DNA of 64,000 nt from Muricoccus roseus. GTDB lineage: Bacteria; Pseudomonadota; Alphaproteobacteria; Acetobacterales; Acetobacteraceae. Positions within the stretch are counted from its first letter, which is position 1, and every line of letters starts with the position of its first letter. The position numbers and the translations under genes were made by a program. Under the pieces are notes generated by a model. The model did not search any database, was not told the origin of the DNA, and was given only the letters and a program-made list of their open reading frames with translations. The DNA lies in contig NZ_FQZF01000003.1 in NCBI RefSeq assembly GCF_900141905.1, positions 124,001 to 188,000 on the forward strand, read 5' to 3'. Shown piece after piece: positions 43,569 through 53,506 of the stretch.

Positions 43569-46500
43569 ATGCGGGGCATGCGCCGGGGACAGGGACGGAG
43601 CGCGCTGGGTGTGGCGCTGGCGCTGGCGGCCTGGTCCGGGCCTTCCGCCGCGCAGCAGGTCGCGGCCGCCTCCTCTCCGCCGGGGGCCGTGGACGTGCTG
43701 GTCCGCCAGGCCGAGCGCTGGCTTTCCCAAGAGCGAGTGGAACTCGCCGCGCCGGCCGTGGAGCGGGCCCTGGCCGCGGCGCCGGACAATCCCTCCGTCC
43801 TCTCCGTCGCCGCGCGGCTGGAGGTGGCGCGCGGAAACCGGGACGCGGCGAATGCCTATCTTGCCCGCCTCCGCGCCGCCGGCGCGACGCCGGAGCAACA
43901 ATCCCAAGCGGAAGGCGCCGTGCGCAGCGCCACGGTGGACCGCAGCGGCCTGGAGGAGGCACGCCGCCTCGCACGGGAGGGCCGGGCCGATGCCGCCGCC
44001 CAGCGCTACCGGCAGGTCTTCGGTGCCCAGGGGCCGACCGAGCCCTATGCCCAGGAATACTACCAGACGCTGTCGGGCACCGAGCAGGGCCGGGCCGAAG
44101 GCCAGCGCGGCCTTGCCAACATGGCGAACCGGCCGGGCGCCACGGATCGCACCCGCCTCGCCTATGCCCAGAGCCTGACCTATGCCGCCGGCACCCGCGC
44201 GGAAGGCATACGCCGCCTGGCGGAGCTGGCGGACCGCCCGGAGGTCGGACAGGAAGCGCGGCAATCCTGGCGCGCTGCCCTTGGCTTCGCCGGCAACGAC
44301 CCGAGCGTCGCGCCGCAGGTCGAGGCTTACCTGCAGCGCTTCCCCGGGGACCCTGAACTGAGCCGGCGGCTGGAGGCGCTGCGGGCGGCCCCGCCGCCCA
44401 CGCCCGCCGACCCCAACGCCGCCGCGCGCCAATCCGCCTTCGCCAGGCTGGAGGCGGGCGGCACGGCCGACGCCGCGCGCCAGTTCGAAGCCGTCCTGGC
44501 CACTAACCCCAATGATGCGGATGCGCTGGGTGGGCTGGGCATCGTGCGCCTGCGCCAGGGCAACCAGCCGGAGGCGCGACGCCTGCTGGAGCGGGCTGTC
44601 GCGGCCGATCCGTCCCGTGCGGCGCAGTGGCAGCGCGCGCTGGACGCCGCCTCCTATTCCACCGATCTCGCCGAGGCCCAGGCCCGCCTGCGTCGCAACG
44701 ACCTGGAGGGCGCGGATGCCGCCGCCCGCCGGGCTGCGATGCGCGAGGTGGATGACCGCTCCGATGCCGAGGTGGTGCTCGGCGAGCTCGCCCTGCGCCG
44801 GAACGATCCGCAGGGTGCCGAAGCCCGGTTCCGCGCGGCGCTCAGCCGGCGCCCCGGCTTCCAGCCGGCCCAGCAGGGGCTGAACGCGGCCCTCCGGGCC
44901 CAGGGGCGCCCGGCCGAATTCGCCATCGCCCGCCCCGCGCCCCGCCCCGCCGCCCCAGGCGGCGGGGGCGCGCCAGCCACGGGTACGGCCGAGGGCAATG
45001 CCTACCGGGCGGAAGCCGCGCGGGTCGCGGACCCCGCGGCGGCGGCGGCCATCCTGCGCAACGCCGTCGCCGCCGCGCCCGACGATCCCTGGACCCGGCT
45101 CGATCTCGCCCGCGCCCTGCGTCGCCAGGGGCGCGGTGCCGAGGCTCGGGCCGTGGTGGAGGAGTTGGCGGCACGCAGCGCCAATCCGGACGCGGCCTAT
45201 GCGGCCGCCCTTCTGGCCGAGGAGGACAACCGCATCGCGGATGCGGATGCGCTTCTCTCCCGCATCCCACCGAACCGGCGGAGCCCAGACATGTCCCGCC
45301 TCGCCGCCCGCATCCGCGGCGCGCGGGAGGTGCAGTCGGCCGCCGCCCTGCTGCCCCTGAGCCCGATCGAGGGCCGCACCCGCCTGCTCACCCTCGCGGC
45401 CCGGCCGGATCCGACCGGCAGCACGGCGGTGGCGGTGATCCGCGCCTTCGGAGAGGCCGGGGACCGCGCCGGCGCCGCCGAGGCCGCGCGCGTGGCCATC
45501 GCCAATCGCAGCGCGACCGGCACGGCGGCCCGCATTGCCATTGCCGGCGCCCTTCTCGGCGCGGGGCTGGATGCCGAGGCCACCGCCCTGGCCGCCGAGG
45601 CCGACACCACGGCCGCCACGGCCGAGCAGCGGCGCGACCTCGCCTCCATACGGTCGGGCGCGGCCGTGCGCGCCGCGGACCGGCTGAACGAGGCGGGCGA
45701 CCAGGCCGATGCCTTCGAGCGCCTGCGCCCGGTGCTTGCCTCAGACCCCGGCAACCAGGACGCCAACCTCGCCCTCTCACGCCTCTATCTCGGCGCCCGC
45801 CGGCCGGAGGAGGCGCTGCGCGTGGCGGAAGCCGTGCTGATGCGCGACCCACGCAACCTGGATGCCCGGCGCAGCGCCATCGAGGCCGCGCTTGCCACAG
45901 GCGACCGGCAGCGGGCCGAAGGACTCCTGGCCGGCGCCCAGGCCACGAATCCCCGGGATTCCCGCGTCGCGCTGCTGGAGGCCCGGATCGCCCGCGCCTC
46001 GGGCGACGAGACGCGCGCCCGGCAGGCGCTGGAACTGGCGGCGGCGCAGCGCAGCGCCGAACTCGGCACCCGCGCGACGGCCACCACGCCGGGGGTGGTC
46101 CCCATGCAGGGGCTGGCCAATCCCTTCGCCCGCTCCGGCACGGGCGGCACGGCCCTGACAGCGGCCCAGCCGACCGATCCCGTGCTGCGGCAAATCCAGA
46201 CCGAGGCGGATGCGCTGCGGCAGGAGACCGGCACGCTGCTCTCCGGCGCCGTGGCGGTCCGCGTGCGCTCGGGCGATCAGGGGCTGGACCGCCTGACGGA
46301 ACTGGGCGCGACGCTGCAGGCCGATATCTCCCCGGGCACGCTGGGTGGGCGGCTGACCGCCTCGGTGCAGCCGGTCACGATCGATGCCGGCTCGCCGCTC
46401 GCGGATGTGCAGGCGCTGCGGCGCTACGGTACCAACGCCCTCAATACGGGTATCGCGGGCAGCACCTCGACCCTCGCCTCCTCCCGCAATACGAGCGCGG

Positions 46501-47345
46501 CGGGCGTGGCGCTGGCGGCGAACTACGTCCGAAACGACTGGCTGAAGCTCGATATCGGCTCCACGCCGCTCGGCTTCCGGCGGACCAATATCGTCGGCGG
46601 CATCGAGCTTTCCCCCGCCCTGACCGACCGCCTCCGCATCCGCGTGGCGGGGGAGCGGCGGGCGGTGACGGACAGCCTGCTCTCCTGGGCCGGCGCGGTG
46701 GACGACCGGACCGGTGTCAGCTGGGGTCCCGTGATGCGGACGGGCGGGCGGGCCCAGGTCGAGGTCCCGATCGGCGCGGGCTACGCCTATGCCGGCGGCG
46801 GCTACGCCACCTTCGACGGCGACGGCGTGGCGAGCAACACGCGGATCGAGGCGGGCGCCGGCGTGTCGCTGCCCCTCTACAAGACCGCGGGCGGCGAGCT
46901 GACCGGCGGCGTGGACCTCGTCTATTTCAGCTACGACCGCAACCTGCGCTACTTTACCCTCGGCCATGGCGGCTATTTCAGCCCTCAGCAGTACACGGCC
47001 CTCAACATCCCCGTGGATTGGCGCGGCCGGGCTGGCGACGTGACCTACCGGGTCGGCGCCACGGTCGGCTATGCGAGCTACCGCGAGGATCGTGCGCCTT
47101 ACTTCCCTAATGATCCGGGGCTCCAATCCCAGGTGGAGGCGCTGGCAACCTCCACGGCGGGCGGGACCAACCCCGTCACAGCCTTCTATGCGGGGCAGTC
47201 GCAGAGCGGCTTCGTGGGCGGGCTTCGCGCGGAGGTGGACTGGGCCATCACCCCCACCCTCACGCTTGGCGGCGCGATCCGCTACGACAAGGCCGCCAAT
47301 TTCGACGAGACACGGCTGCTCATGCGCCTTCAGAACAGGTTCTGA
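43569..47345 (+). CDS. bcsC: Cellulose export outer-membrane protein BcsC
   Basis: 1258 residues. A signal peptide (RSALGVALALAAWSGPSAAQQ) is followed by a long series of TPR repeats to about residue 830 (for example YAQEYYQTLSGTEQGRAEGQRG and ANLALSRLYLGARRPEEALRVAEAV regions). From about 870 on lies the BCSC C-terminal beta-barrel. It ends in the outer-membrane signature ...RLQNRF with terminal Phe. It guides the glucan across periplasm and outer membrane. It begins 3 bp after bcsAB. No bcsZ endoglucanase or bcsD follows, unlike the Komagataeibacter operon. The stop codon lies inside a hairpin. Confidence 0.95.
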   Translation: MRGMRRGQGRSALGVALALAAWSGPSAAQQVAAASSPPGAVDVLVRQAERWLSQERVELAAPAVERALAAAPDNPSVLSVAARLEVARGNRDAANAYLARLRAAGATPEQQSQAEGAVRSATVDRSGLEEARRLAREGRADAAAQRYRQVFGAQGPTEPYAQEYYQTLSGTEQGRAEGQRGLANMANRPGATDRTRLAYAQSLTYAAGTRAEGIRRLAELADRPEVGQEARQSWRAALGFAGNDPSVAPQVEAYLQRFPGDPELSRRLEALRAAPPPTPADPNAAARQSAFARLEAGGTADAARQFEAVLATNPNDADALGGLGIVRLRQGNQPEARRLLERAVAADPSRAAQWQRALDAASYSTDLAEAQARLRRNDLEGADAAARRAAMREVDDRSDAEVVLGELALRRNDPQGAEARFRAALSRRPGFQPAQQGLNAALRAQGRPAEFAIARPAPRPAAPGGGGAPATGTAEGNAYRAEAARVADPAAAAAILRNAVAAAPDDPWTRLDLARALRRQGRGAEARAVVEELAARSANPDAAYAAALLAEEDNRIADADALLSRIPPNRRSPDMSRLAARIRGAREVQSAAALLPLSPIEGRTRLLTLAARPDPTGSTAVAVIRAFGEAGDRAGAAEAARVAIANRSATGTAARIAIAGALLGAGLDAEATALAAEADTTAATAEQRRDLASIRSGAAVRAADRLNEAGDQADAFERLRPVLASDPGNQDANLALSRLYLGARRPEEALRVAEAVLMRDPRNLDARRSAIEAALATGDRQRAEGLLAGAQATNPRDSRVALLEARIARASGDETRARQALELAAAQRSAELGTRATATTPGVVPMQGLANPFARSGTGGTALTAAQPTDPVLRQIQTEADALRQETGTLLSGAVAVRVRSGDQGLDRLTELGATLQADISPGTLGGRLTASVQPVTIDAGSPLADVQALRRYGTNALNTGIAGSTSTLASSRNTSAAGVALAANYVRNDWLKLDIGSTPLGFRRTNIVGGIELSPALTDRLRIRVAGERRAVTDSLLSWAGAVDDRTGVSWGPVMRTGGRAQVEVPIGAGYAYAGGGYATFDGDGVASNTRIEAGAGVSLPLYKTAGGELTGGVDLVYFSYDRNLRYFTLGHGGYFSPQQYTALNIPVDWRGRAGDVTYRVGATVGYASYREDRAPYFPNDPGLQSQVEALATSTAGGTNPVTAFYAGQSQSGFVGGLRAEVDWAITPTLTLGGAIRYDKAANFDETRLLMRLQNRF

Positions 47346-47351
47346 AGGCGC
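47324..47351 (+). terminator. Hairpin spanning the bcsC stop codon
   Basis: A perfect 13-bp inverted repeat (47324-47336 and 47339-47351) with only 2 nt between arms covers the last codons and the stop codon of bcsC. It probably serves as the transcription end of the cellulose operon; ribosomes finishing bcsC would have to open it. A weaker repeat (47388-47393/47399-47404) follows in an AT-rich patch before the next gene. Confidence 0.55.
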
Positions 47352-47417
47352 GCCTTGCACGGTGAGGTCCGGGCAATCATATGAATACACGAACACAATT
47401 CGTGATTTGAGCCCGAG

Positions 47418-48752
47418 ATGACCGCACCCCGCCGCCTGCGCCTTGGCGCCTTCATGCGCCCGGTCAGCATCCACACCGCCGCCTGGCGCTACCCCGGCGC
47501 CTTCCCCGACGCCAACTTCAACCTCCAGCACCTCGTCCGCTTCGCCCGCAGCCTGGAGGCGGCGCGCTTCGACGCCTTCTTCATGGCGGACCACCAGGCC
47601 GTGCTGAACATGCCCATCCAGGCGCTGAAGCGCAGCGCCACCACCACCAGCTTCGACCCGCTGACCCTGCTGCCCGCGCTGGCCATGGTGACCGAGCGGC
47701 TCGGCCTCATCGCCACGGCCTCCACCACCTATAACGAGCCCTGGCATGTCGCCCGGAAGTTCGCCTCCCTCGACCATATCAGCGGCGGCCGTGCCGGCTG
47801 GAATGTCGTCACCTCCGGCAACCCGCATGAGGCGATGAATTTCGGGCGCGACGAGCACTGGGAACACGCGGCCCGCTACCGCCGCGCCCATGAGTTCATC
47901 GATGTGGTGAAGGGCCTCTGGGACAGCTGGGCGGACGACGCCTTCATCCGGGACGTGGAAAGCGGCGTCTATTTCGACCCGGAGAAGATGCATGTGCTCG
48001 GCCATAAGGGTGAGCATTTCTCGGTGCGTGGCCCCCTGAATGTCGCGCGGCCGGTCCAGGGCTGGCCCGTGATCGTGCAGGCCGGCTCCTCCGAGGACGG
48101 GCGGCAGCTGGCCGCCGAGACCGCGGAGGTGATCTTCGCCGCCGGAGGCCCGATCGGCGATGCGCGGGCCTTCTATGCCGATGTGAAGGCCCGCACCGCC
48201 GCCGCCGGGCGTGACCCGGACCACCTGCTGGTCCTGCCCGGCGCCTTCGTGGTGGTGGGGGACAGCGAGGAGGAGGCGCGGGAGAAGCGGGCCAGGCTGG
48301 ATGCCGGCGTGCATGACGATAGCGCCATCGCCTCCCTTTCCATTGCCCTGGGGACGGACGCCTCCCTCTTCGACCCCGACGCGCCGCTACCCCAAGACAT
48401 TCCCGAGACGAATGCCAGCAAGAGCGGCCGGGAGCGCGCCATCGCGATCGCCCGGCGGGAGAACCTCACCGTTCGCCAACTGGCGCAGCGCCTGGGCGGC
48501 TATGCCGGCGCGGCCATGGTGGGCACGCCGAAGAGGATTGCCGACGAAATGCAGGAATGGCTCGAAACCGGTGCCTGCGACGGCTTCAACATCATGTTCC
48601 CCTACCTGCCGGGCGGGTTGGACGACTTCGTGACCAAGGTGGTGCCGGAGCTGCAGCGAAGGGGCCTGCACCGCACGGAATATGAAGGGGCGACCCTGCG
48701 CGAGAACCTCGGGCTCCCCCGCCCCTCGAACCGCTTCTTCCCGCGGGCCTGA
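47418..48752 (+). CDS. FMN-dependent monooxygenase, NtaA/SnaA/DszA family
   Basis: 444-residue luciferase-fold flavin monooxygenase. Such enzymes use FMNH2 from a separate reductase to oxidise substrates such as nitrilotriacetate, dibenzothiophene sulfone or alkylated sulfur/nitrogen compounds. Family marks are [22 protein letters not shown] and [49 protein letters not shown] and the [30 protein letters not shown] region follow (cited as separate landmarks). The substrate is unknown and no flavin reductase gene is adjacent. It starts at ATG 47418 after the cellulose operon, probably from its own promoter in the short AT-rich gap. Confidence 0.9.
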   Translation: MTAPRRLRLGAFMRPVSIHTAAWRYPGAFPDANFNLQHLVRFARSLEAARFDAFFMADHQAVLNMPIQALKRSATTTSFDPLTLLPALAMVTERLGLIATASTTYNEPWHVARKFASLDHISGGRAGWNVVTSGNPHEAMNFGRDEHWEHAARYRRAHEFIDVVKGLWDSWADDAFIRDVESGVYFDPEKMHVLGHKGEHFSVRGPLNVARPVQGWPVIVQAGSSEDGRQLAAETAEVIFAAGGPIGDARAFYADVKARTAAAGRDPDHLLVLPGAFVVVGDSEEEAREKRARLDAGVHDDSAIASLSIALGTDASLFDPDAPLPQDIPETNASKSGRERAIAIARRENLTVRQLAQRLGGYAGAAMVGTPKRIADEMQEWLETGACDGFNIMFPYLPGGLDDFVTKVVPELQRRGLHRTEYEGATLRENLGLPRPSNRFFPRA

Positions 48753-48825
48753 CCGCCCTCCCCCCCGCAAGACCCCTGGCCCTGCCGGAGCCGCCGGCCT
48801 TTCGGCCGGGGAAGGAGCTGACCAT

Positions 48826-49836
<1,011 letters not shown>

Positions 49837-49911
49837 GGCCCCCGGGCTCGTCATTTGGTCCTGCCGGCCCGCCCGGATAGAACCGCCCCCTCACACCAGG
49901 GAAACAGCGCG

Positions 49912-50247
49912 ATGATCGAGGAACGCAAGCCCGGCACGGGCGACGAGGCCGTGGCCGGCAAGGACGTGACGGTGCACTACACCGGCTGGCTCTTCGATGC
50001 CGGCAAGCCGGAGAACAAGGGCCGCAAGTTCGACAGCTCCCGCGACCGCGGCGAGCCCTTCTCCTTCCCGCTCGGCGCCGGCCACGTGATCCGCGGCTGG
50101 GACGAGGGCGTGCAGGGCATGAAGGTGGGCGGCCAGCGCACGCTGACCATTCCGCCGGAGAAGGGCTATGGCGCCCGCGGCGCCGGCGGGGTCATTCCGC
50201 CGAACGCGGTGCTGGTGTTCGACGTGGAACTGCTGGGCGTCGGCTGA
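49912..50247 (+). CDS. FKBP-type peptidyl-prolyl cis-trans isomerase
   Basis: 111-residue single FKBP domain without signal peptide, so a cytoplasmic protein-folding helper. It shows [49 protein letters not shown] (landmark stretches) and the C-terminal [16 protein letters not shown]. The length matches minimal FKBPs. ATG 49912 lies after CAGGGAAA. It is followed by a series of palindromes and a convergent iron operon. Confidence 0.93.
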   Translation: MIEERKPGTGDEAVAGKDVTVHYTGWLFDAGKPENKGRKFDSSRDRGEPFSFPLGAGHVIRGWDEGVQGMKVGGQRTLTIPPEKGYGARGAGGVIPPNAVLVFDVELLGVG

Positions 50248-50257
50248 CACCGGGCAC

Positions 50258-50274
50258 GGAGGGCTCCGCCCTCC
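50258..50274. repeat. Palindromic element 1 of the FKBP-3' cluster
   Basis: A 7-bp perfect inverted repeat with 3-nt loop, GGAGGGC-TCC-GCCCTCC, lies 10 bp after the FKBP stop. Composition is like the dispersed GC-rich palindromic repeats often found after genes in alphaproteobacteria; whether it recurs in this genome cannot be seen here. Confidence 0.6.
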
Positions 50275-50279
50275 ACCCG

Positions 50280-50300
50280 CCAAGGGCCTGAGGCCCTTGG
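50280..50300. repeat. Palindromic element 2 of the FKBP-3' cluster
   Basis: A 9-bp perfect inverted repeat, CCAAGGGCC-TGA-GGCCCTTGG, lies 5 bp after element 1. The two together resemble a REP-like unit. Confidence 0.65.
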
Positions 50301-50376
50301 AACCCCGTCTGACTGCCGTGGATACCCCGGATCGGTGGGGTCTCTGGTTAGAGGTGCTGATTCTGCCTTTGCAGTC

Positions 50377-50399
50377 GCCTGAGGTCATCGACCTCAGGC
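50377..50399. repeat. Palindromic element 3 of the FKBP-3' cluster
   Basis: A 10-bp perfect inverted repeat, GCCTGAGGTC-ATC-GACCTCAGGC, with a 3-nt centre. It is similar in design (GC arms, 3-nt loop) to elements 1 and 2. Confidence 0.65.
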
Positions 50400-50453
50400 G
50401 CACCGTCAGCCCCGTGATTCCAAACTTCTAAAAGAAGATGATGGTGAGGGGTC

Positions 50454-50485
50454 GGGGAGAGGAAGAATTCCTTCTTCCTCTCCCC
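50454..50485. terminator. Bidirectional terminator between FKBP and siderophore operons
   Basis: A perfect 14-bp inverted repeat with a 4-nt TTCC loop (arms 50454-50467 and 50472-50485; one further C-G pair outside). It lies 27 bp from the end of the minus-strand operon. The purine-rich arm and long stem suit a two-way terminator for the convergent operons. Confidence 0.75.
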
Positions 50486-50512
50486 GGGACAGACCGCCAG
50501 CCCAGAATGGTC

Positions 50513-51562
50513 TCAGCCCTCCGAGCCCTGACGCCAGTAAGCCACGGCGCGGTAGCGGGCGCGGTCCAGGCCGCGCTCATCGCCCCAATGCTCGCGCAGG
50601 GCACGGGCCGTCGCGTTCTCGCAGGCGGCCCAGCAGGTGATGGCCTCGCCCACCGGCCAGGTCACGGCCCGCACCGCTTCCAGCAACCGGCTGCCATAGG
50701 GGGCGCCGTTCCGGTGCACCCAGTGCAGCGTGAAGCCCGGCGGGTGGCGGAGCGGCTGCTCCTCCGCCGCATCGGCGACTTCGATCACGACCACGCCTCG
50801 GGCATCGGGCGCCATGGATTCCAGGCCGCGGGCGATGGCGGGCAGCGCGGTTTCGTCGCCGGCGACCAGCGTCCAGCCGTCCGCCACCACCGTGCCGCCG
50901 CCGGGTCCCATGATCCCGACCCAATCCCCGGGCTGGGCCCGGATCGCGAAGCGGGAGCCTGGGCTCTCCTCCCCGTGGAGGACGAAATCGACGTCGAGCG
51001 TGCCGGCGGCGAGGTCAAGGCTGCGGATGGTGTAGGTGCGCCGGGTCAGGCTGGCATCGAAGACCGGCTGGCCACTGGCGCTGACATGCGGCCAGACCGG
51101 TTCCGCCCCGGGCTCCGGGATCAGGATCTTCACATGCATCTGGTCCGCGTCGAAGCGCTCCAGCCGATCCCCGGACAGGGTCAGGCGGCGCATGCGCGGC
51201 GTCACGTCCCGCGCGCTGAGCACGCGCAGGGGACGGAAGTTGTGCGGCTGCGCGCCGGCCCCAAGGGCGCCGTCGCCGGTCCAGACGATGCCCAGCGCCT
51301 CATCCGGTGCAAAGGCGTCCAGGTGGCCGGAGACGATGTTCTTCGCATCCGCCAGCCGATCGGGGTTTGCGGCCTCGATCCGCAGCTCGATCTGGCCCTC
51401 CTGCAGCCGCAGCATGGCGGTGCTGCCGGGGAAGAGGATGCGGGAATCGGCCAGCGAGCCGGACACCTCCATCCCATGATCGACCATGTGTTCGCGGAAG
51501 CGGGTGATGAGGGCTTCCGGGCTGCGGGTGCGGGCGCGTGCCTCGGCGACGAGGGAAGTCAT
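50513..51562 (-). CDS. Siderophore-interacting ferric reductase with N-terminal DUF2218
   Basis: 349 residues. The first 100 or so match DUF2218 (ARTRSPEALITRFREHMVDHG, SGHLDAF, EALGIVW). The rest is a SIP-type FAD-binding reductase: MRRLTLSGDRLERF, RRTYTIRS (FAD motif RxYT), GDWVGIMGPGG, and the C-terminal NAD(P)H-binding SIP domain ending KAVAYWRQG-like (RAVAYWRQGSEG). Such enzymes reduce ferric siderophores in the cytoplasm to release iron. The ATG at 51562 lies 13 bp after the binding-protein gene; a longer frame to 51589 would overlap it. It is the last gene of the minus-strand iron operon. Confidence 0.9.
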   Translation of the reverse strand: MTSLVAEARARTRSPEALITRFREHMVDHGMEVSGSLADSRILFPGSTAMLRLQEGQIELRIEAANPDRLADAKNIVSGHLDAFAPDEALGIVWTGDGALGAGAQPHNFRPLRVLSARDVTPRMRRLTLSGDRLERFDADQMHVKILIPEPGAEPVWPHVSASGQPVFDASLTRRTYTIRSLDLAAGTLDVDFVLHGEESPGSRFAIRAQPGDWVGIMGPGGGTVVADGWTLVAGDETALPAIARGLESMAPDARGVVVIEVADAAEEQPLRHPPGFTLHWVHRNGAPYGSRLLEAVRAVTWPVGEAITCWAACENATARALREHWGDERGLDRARYRAVAYWRQGSEG

Positions 51563-51575
51563 GGCCTCCGGTCCT

Positions 51576-52688
51576 CTACTGGATCGCACCGGGCTGCAGA
51601 TCGGCCCAATGCGCGCCCTCCATGGGAATGGAGAGGAAGCGGGTGTTGAGATCCGCCATGGTGGCGGCGGGCGAGAGATCGGCGCAGCGATCCGGGTGGA
51701 ACCAGCGCGCCATGGCCTCGAGCATCACCATATGGGCCGGGGTGTCGTTGAAGCCGTGCCAGATGGCGTGGGCCCGGCGCGCCTTCACCGCGGACAGGGA
51801 CTCGAGATGGCTGCGGCGGATCACCGCCGCCAGTTCGCGCTCCGCCTCCGCGACCGGCACGCCGGGGCCGAGTGGAATGCCGCCGCGCCCGGCGTAGGGG
51901 CCGCCGGTGGCCACATAGACGGCGGGCTGCGTGGCCAGCACGTATTCGAGCGGCAGCTGGCCCGTGGCACCCGGCAGCATCTCCGCCCCGATATTGTGGC
52001 CGCCGGCGAAGCGGATCATCGAATCGAAGGCGCCCTTGCCCGGGGAGGAGCAGCAGGGCGGCCCCCCGGCATGGGCATGCACCAGCACTTTCGGCCGCGC
52101 CTCTCCAAGCCCGGACAGGCGCGTGGTGATGCGGTCCAGCCGCTCGGCATAGAAGGCCTGGAAGGCCGCCGCCCGGTCCTCCAGCCCCAGCACCTGGCCC
52201 AGCACGGCCATGCTGCGCCGCGTGTCGCGTATCGGGTCCGTGAAGAAGTCGATCACCACGACCGGAATGCCGAGGGCGGTGAGCCGGTCCGGCAAGCCCT
52301 CCCCCATCCGCCGGAGCCCGCCGCCGCTCAGGATCACCACATCGGGCCGCGTGGCGAGCACAGCTTCGACCGACATCCCGTCGCCCTGCACGCGGCCGAC
52401 CAGCGGAATGGCGTCGGCCTGCGGAAAACGGGCGCGCAGCGCGGCGTAGTCGGGCGGGTTCTGGCCCCGCAGGTCGTCCGCCCAGCCCACCACCAGCGAC
52501 ACGGGATCAGGGTGCAGCAGCGCCATCGCGAAGACATGCCGCCCCTGCCCAAGGACAATGCGCCGCGCCGGGCGGGGCAAGGAGACCTGGCGGCCCAGCA
52601 CATCCGTGATGCGGATGGTCCCCTGCGCGCGCAGGAGGCGGGGGGCGGCCAGGGCGGGCAGGCTGCCCAGGAGGATTCGGCGGTTCAT
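51576..52688 (-). CDS. Iron-siderophore ABC transporter periplasmic binding protein
   Basis: 370-residue TroA-superfamily binding protein (FepB/BtuF type). It has a signal NRRILLGSLPALAAPRLLRA, then ITDVLGRQVSLPRPARRIVLGQG, the typical start of iron-complex binding proteins. RPDVVILSGGG, KVLVHAHAGGPPCCSSPGKG and GGHNIGAEMLPGATGQLPLEYVLA follow. It would hand ferric siderophore to the permease/ATPase encoded at 56788-58643 on the other strand. Its ATG overlaps the esterase stop (ATGA). The exact siderophore is unknown. Confidence 0.9.
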   Translation of the reverse strand: MNRRILLGSLPALAAPRLLRAQGTIRITDVLGRQVSLPRPARRIVLGQGRHVFAMALLHPDPVSLVVGWADDLRGQNPPDYAALRARFPQADAIPLVGRVQGDGMSVEAVLATRPDVVILSGGGLRRMGEGLPDRLTALGIPVVVIDFFTDPIRDTRRSMAVLGQVLGLEDRAAAFQAFYAERLDRITTRLSGLGEARPKVLVHAHAGGPPCCSSPGKGAFDSMIRFAGGHNIGAEMLPGATGQLPLEYVLATQPAVYVATGGPYAGRGGIPLGPGVPVAEAERELAAVIRRSHLESLSAVKARRAHAIWHGFNDTPAHMVMLEAMARWFHPDRCADLSPAATMADLNTRFLSIPMEGAHWADLQPGAIQ

Positions 52689-53506
52689 GCGGGCGCTCCT
52701 GGCGGAGGGAGGGCGAAGGGAAGCGCGCGGGCGATGGCGGCCGGAAGGACGGAGCCGTGGGTTTCCCCGGCGAACTCCACGAAGTCCACGCGCGAAGGGC
52801 AGTCTTTCAGAAGCGCCGCGAGGTCCCGGGCGTTGCCGGCCATGCGGCGCGCGGCCCGTTCGGCCGCGTTCGGGCGGTTCTCCCGCCCCTCCAGCTCGCC
52901 CACGGCGACCAGCAGCGCGCGGTCCGCGGCCTCCGCGGGCGGGACGGCAACGAATTGGTGGGCGCCCTGCATCAACGCCCCACCGCCCCACCAGAGCGAG
53001 GGGCTGGCGGCCACCAGGCGACGGAACAGGCGCGGGCGCGTGAACAGGGCGTGCAGGGCGAGCAGCCCGCCGAAGGAATGGCCGAACAGGGCAAGGCGGG
53101 TCCGGTCAACCGGGAAGCGGCGCTCGATCCGGGGCAGGAGCTCGCCCTCGATGAAGTCCAGGAACGCATCGGCCCCACCCGTGCCTTCGGGGGCGTCCGG
53201 GATCCGCGGCGTATAGTCCCGCGAGCGGGCGGGCACGTCGAAGGGGCGGTCCCCGGCATGGCCCAGCCCGACGATCAGCGCGGGCGCGATGTCGCCGGCA
53301 GCACCACGCCAGGCGCGGGCGCGGGCGGCATCCACGGCCGTGGCGAAGCATGCATTGCCATCGGTCAGGAAAAGAACGGGAAAGCCGCCCGGCGGGGGCG
53401 GCGCTTCCGGCCATGCGAGCAGGATGCGGTGCGGGCGCGCCGGGTCATCCCCGGCGCGCATGTCCCACCAGGCGGTACGGGGCAGCGTGACGGGCTGCTC
53501 CGTCAT
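52685..53506 (-). CDS. Siderophore esterase-like alpha/beta hydrolase (Fes/IroE-type)
   Basis: 273-residue esterase of the alpha/beta fold, with FPVLFLTDGNACFATAVDAA, the nucleophile elbow GHSFGG (Ser144) and a C-terminal His in GETHGSV. It belongs to the putative esterase group of Fes/IroE, which cut trilactone siderophores to release iron. No signal peptide is seen, so a cytoplasmic site is likely. It starts at ATG 53506, one base into the receptor stop (TGATG), and overlaps the binding-protein start. Its place in the operon supports iron release from an ester-linked siderophore, although catecholate versus other ester types is not decided. Confidence 0.87.
   Translation of the reverse strand: MTEQPVTLPRTAWWDMRAGDDPARPHRILLAWPEAPPPPGGFPVLFLTDGNACFATAVDAARARAWRGAAGDIAPALIVGLGHAGDRPFDVPARSRDYTPRIPDAPEGTGGADAFLDFIEGELLPRIERRFPVDRTRLALFGHSFGGLLALHALFTRPRLFRRLVAASPSLWWGGGALMQGAHQFVAVPPAEAADRALLVAVGELEGRENRPNAAERAARRMAGNARDLAALLKDCPSRVDFVEFAGETHGSVLPAAIARALPFALPPPGAPA

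Noticed and set aside
45777-48314. An 845-codon open frame on the minus strand
   Set aside because: Antisense to bcsC and the flavin monooxygenase gene; no domain and no ribosome-binding site.
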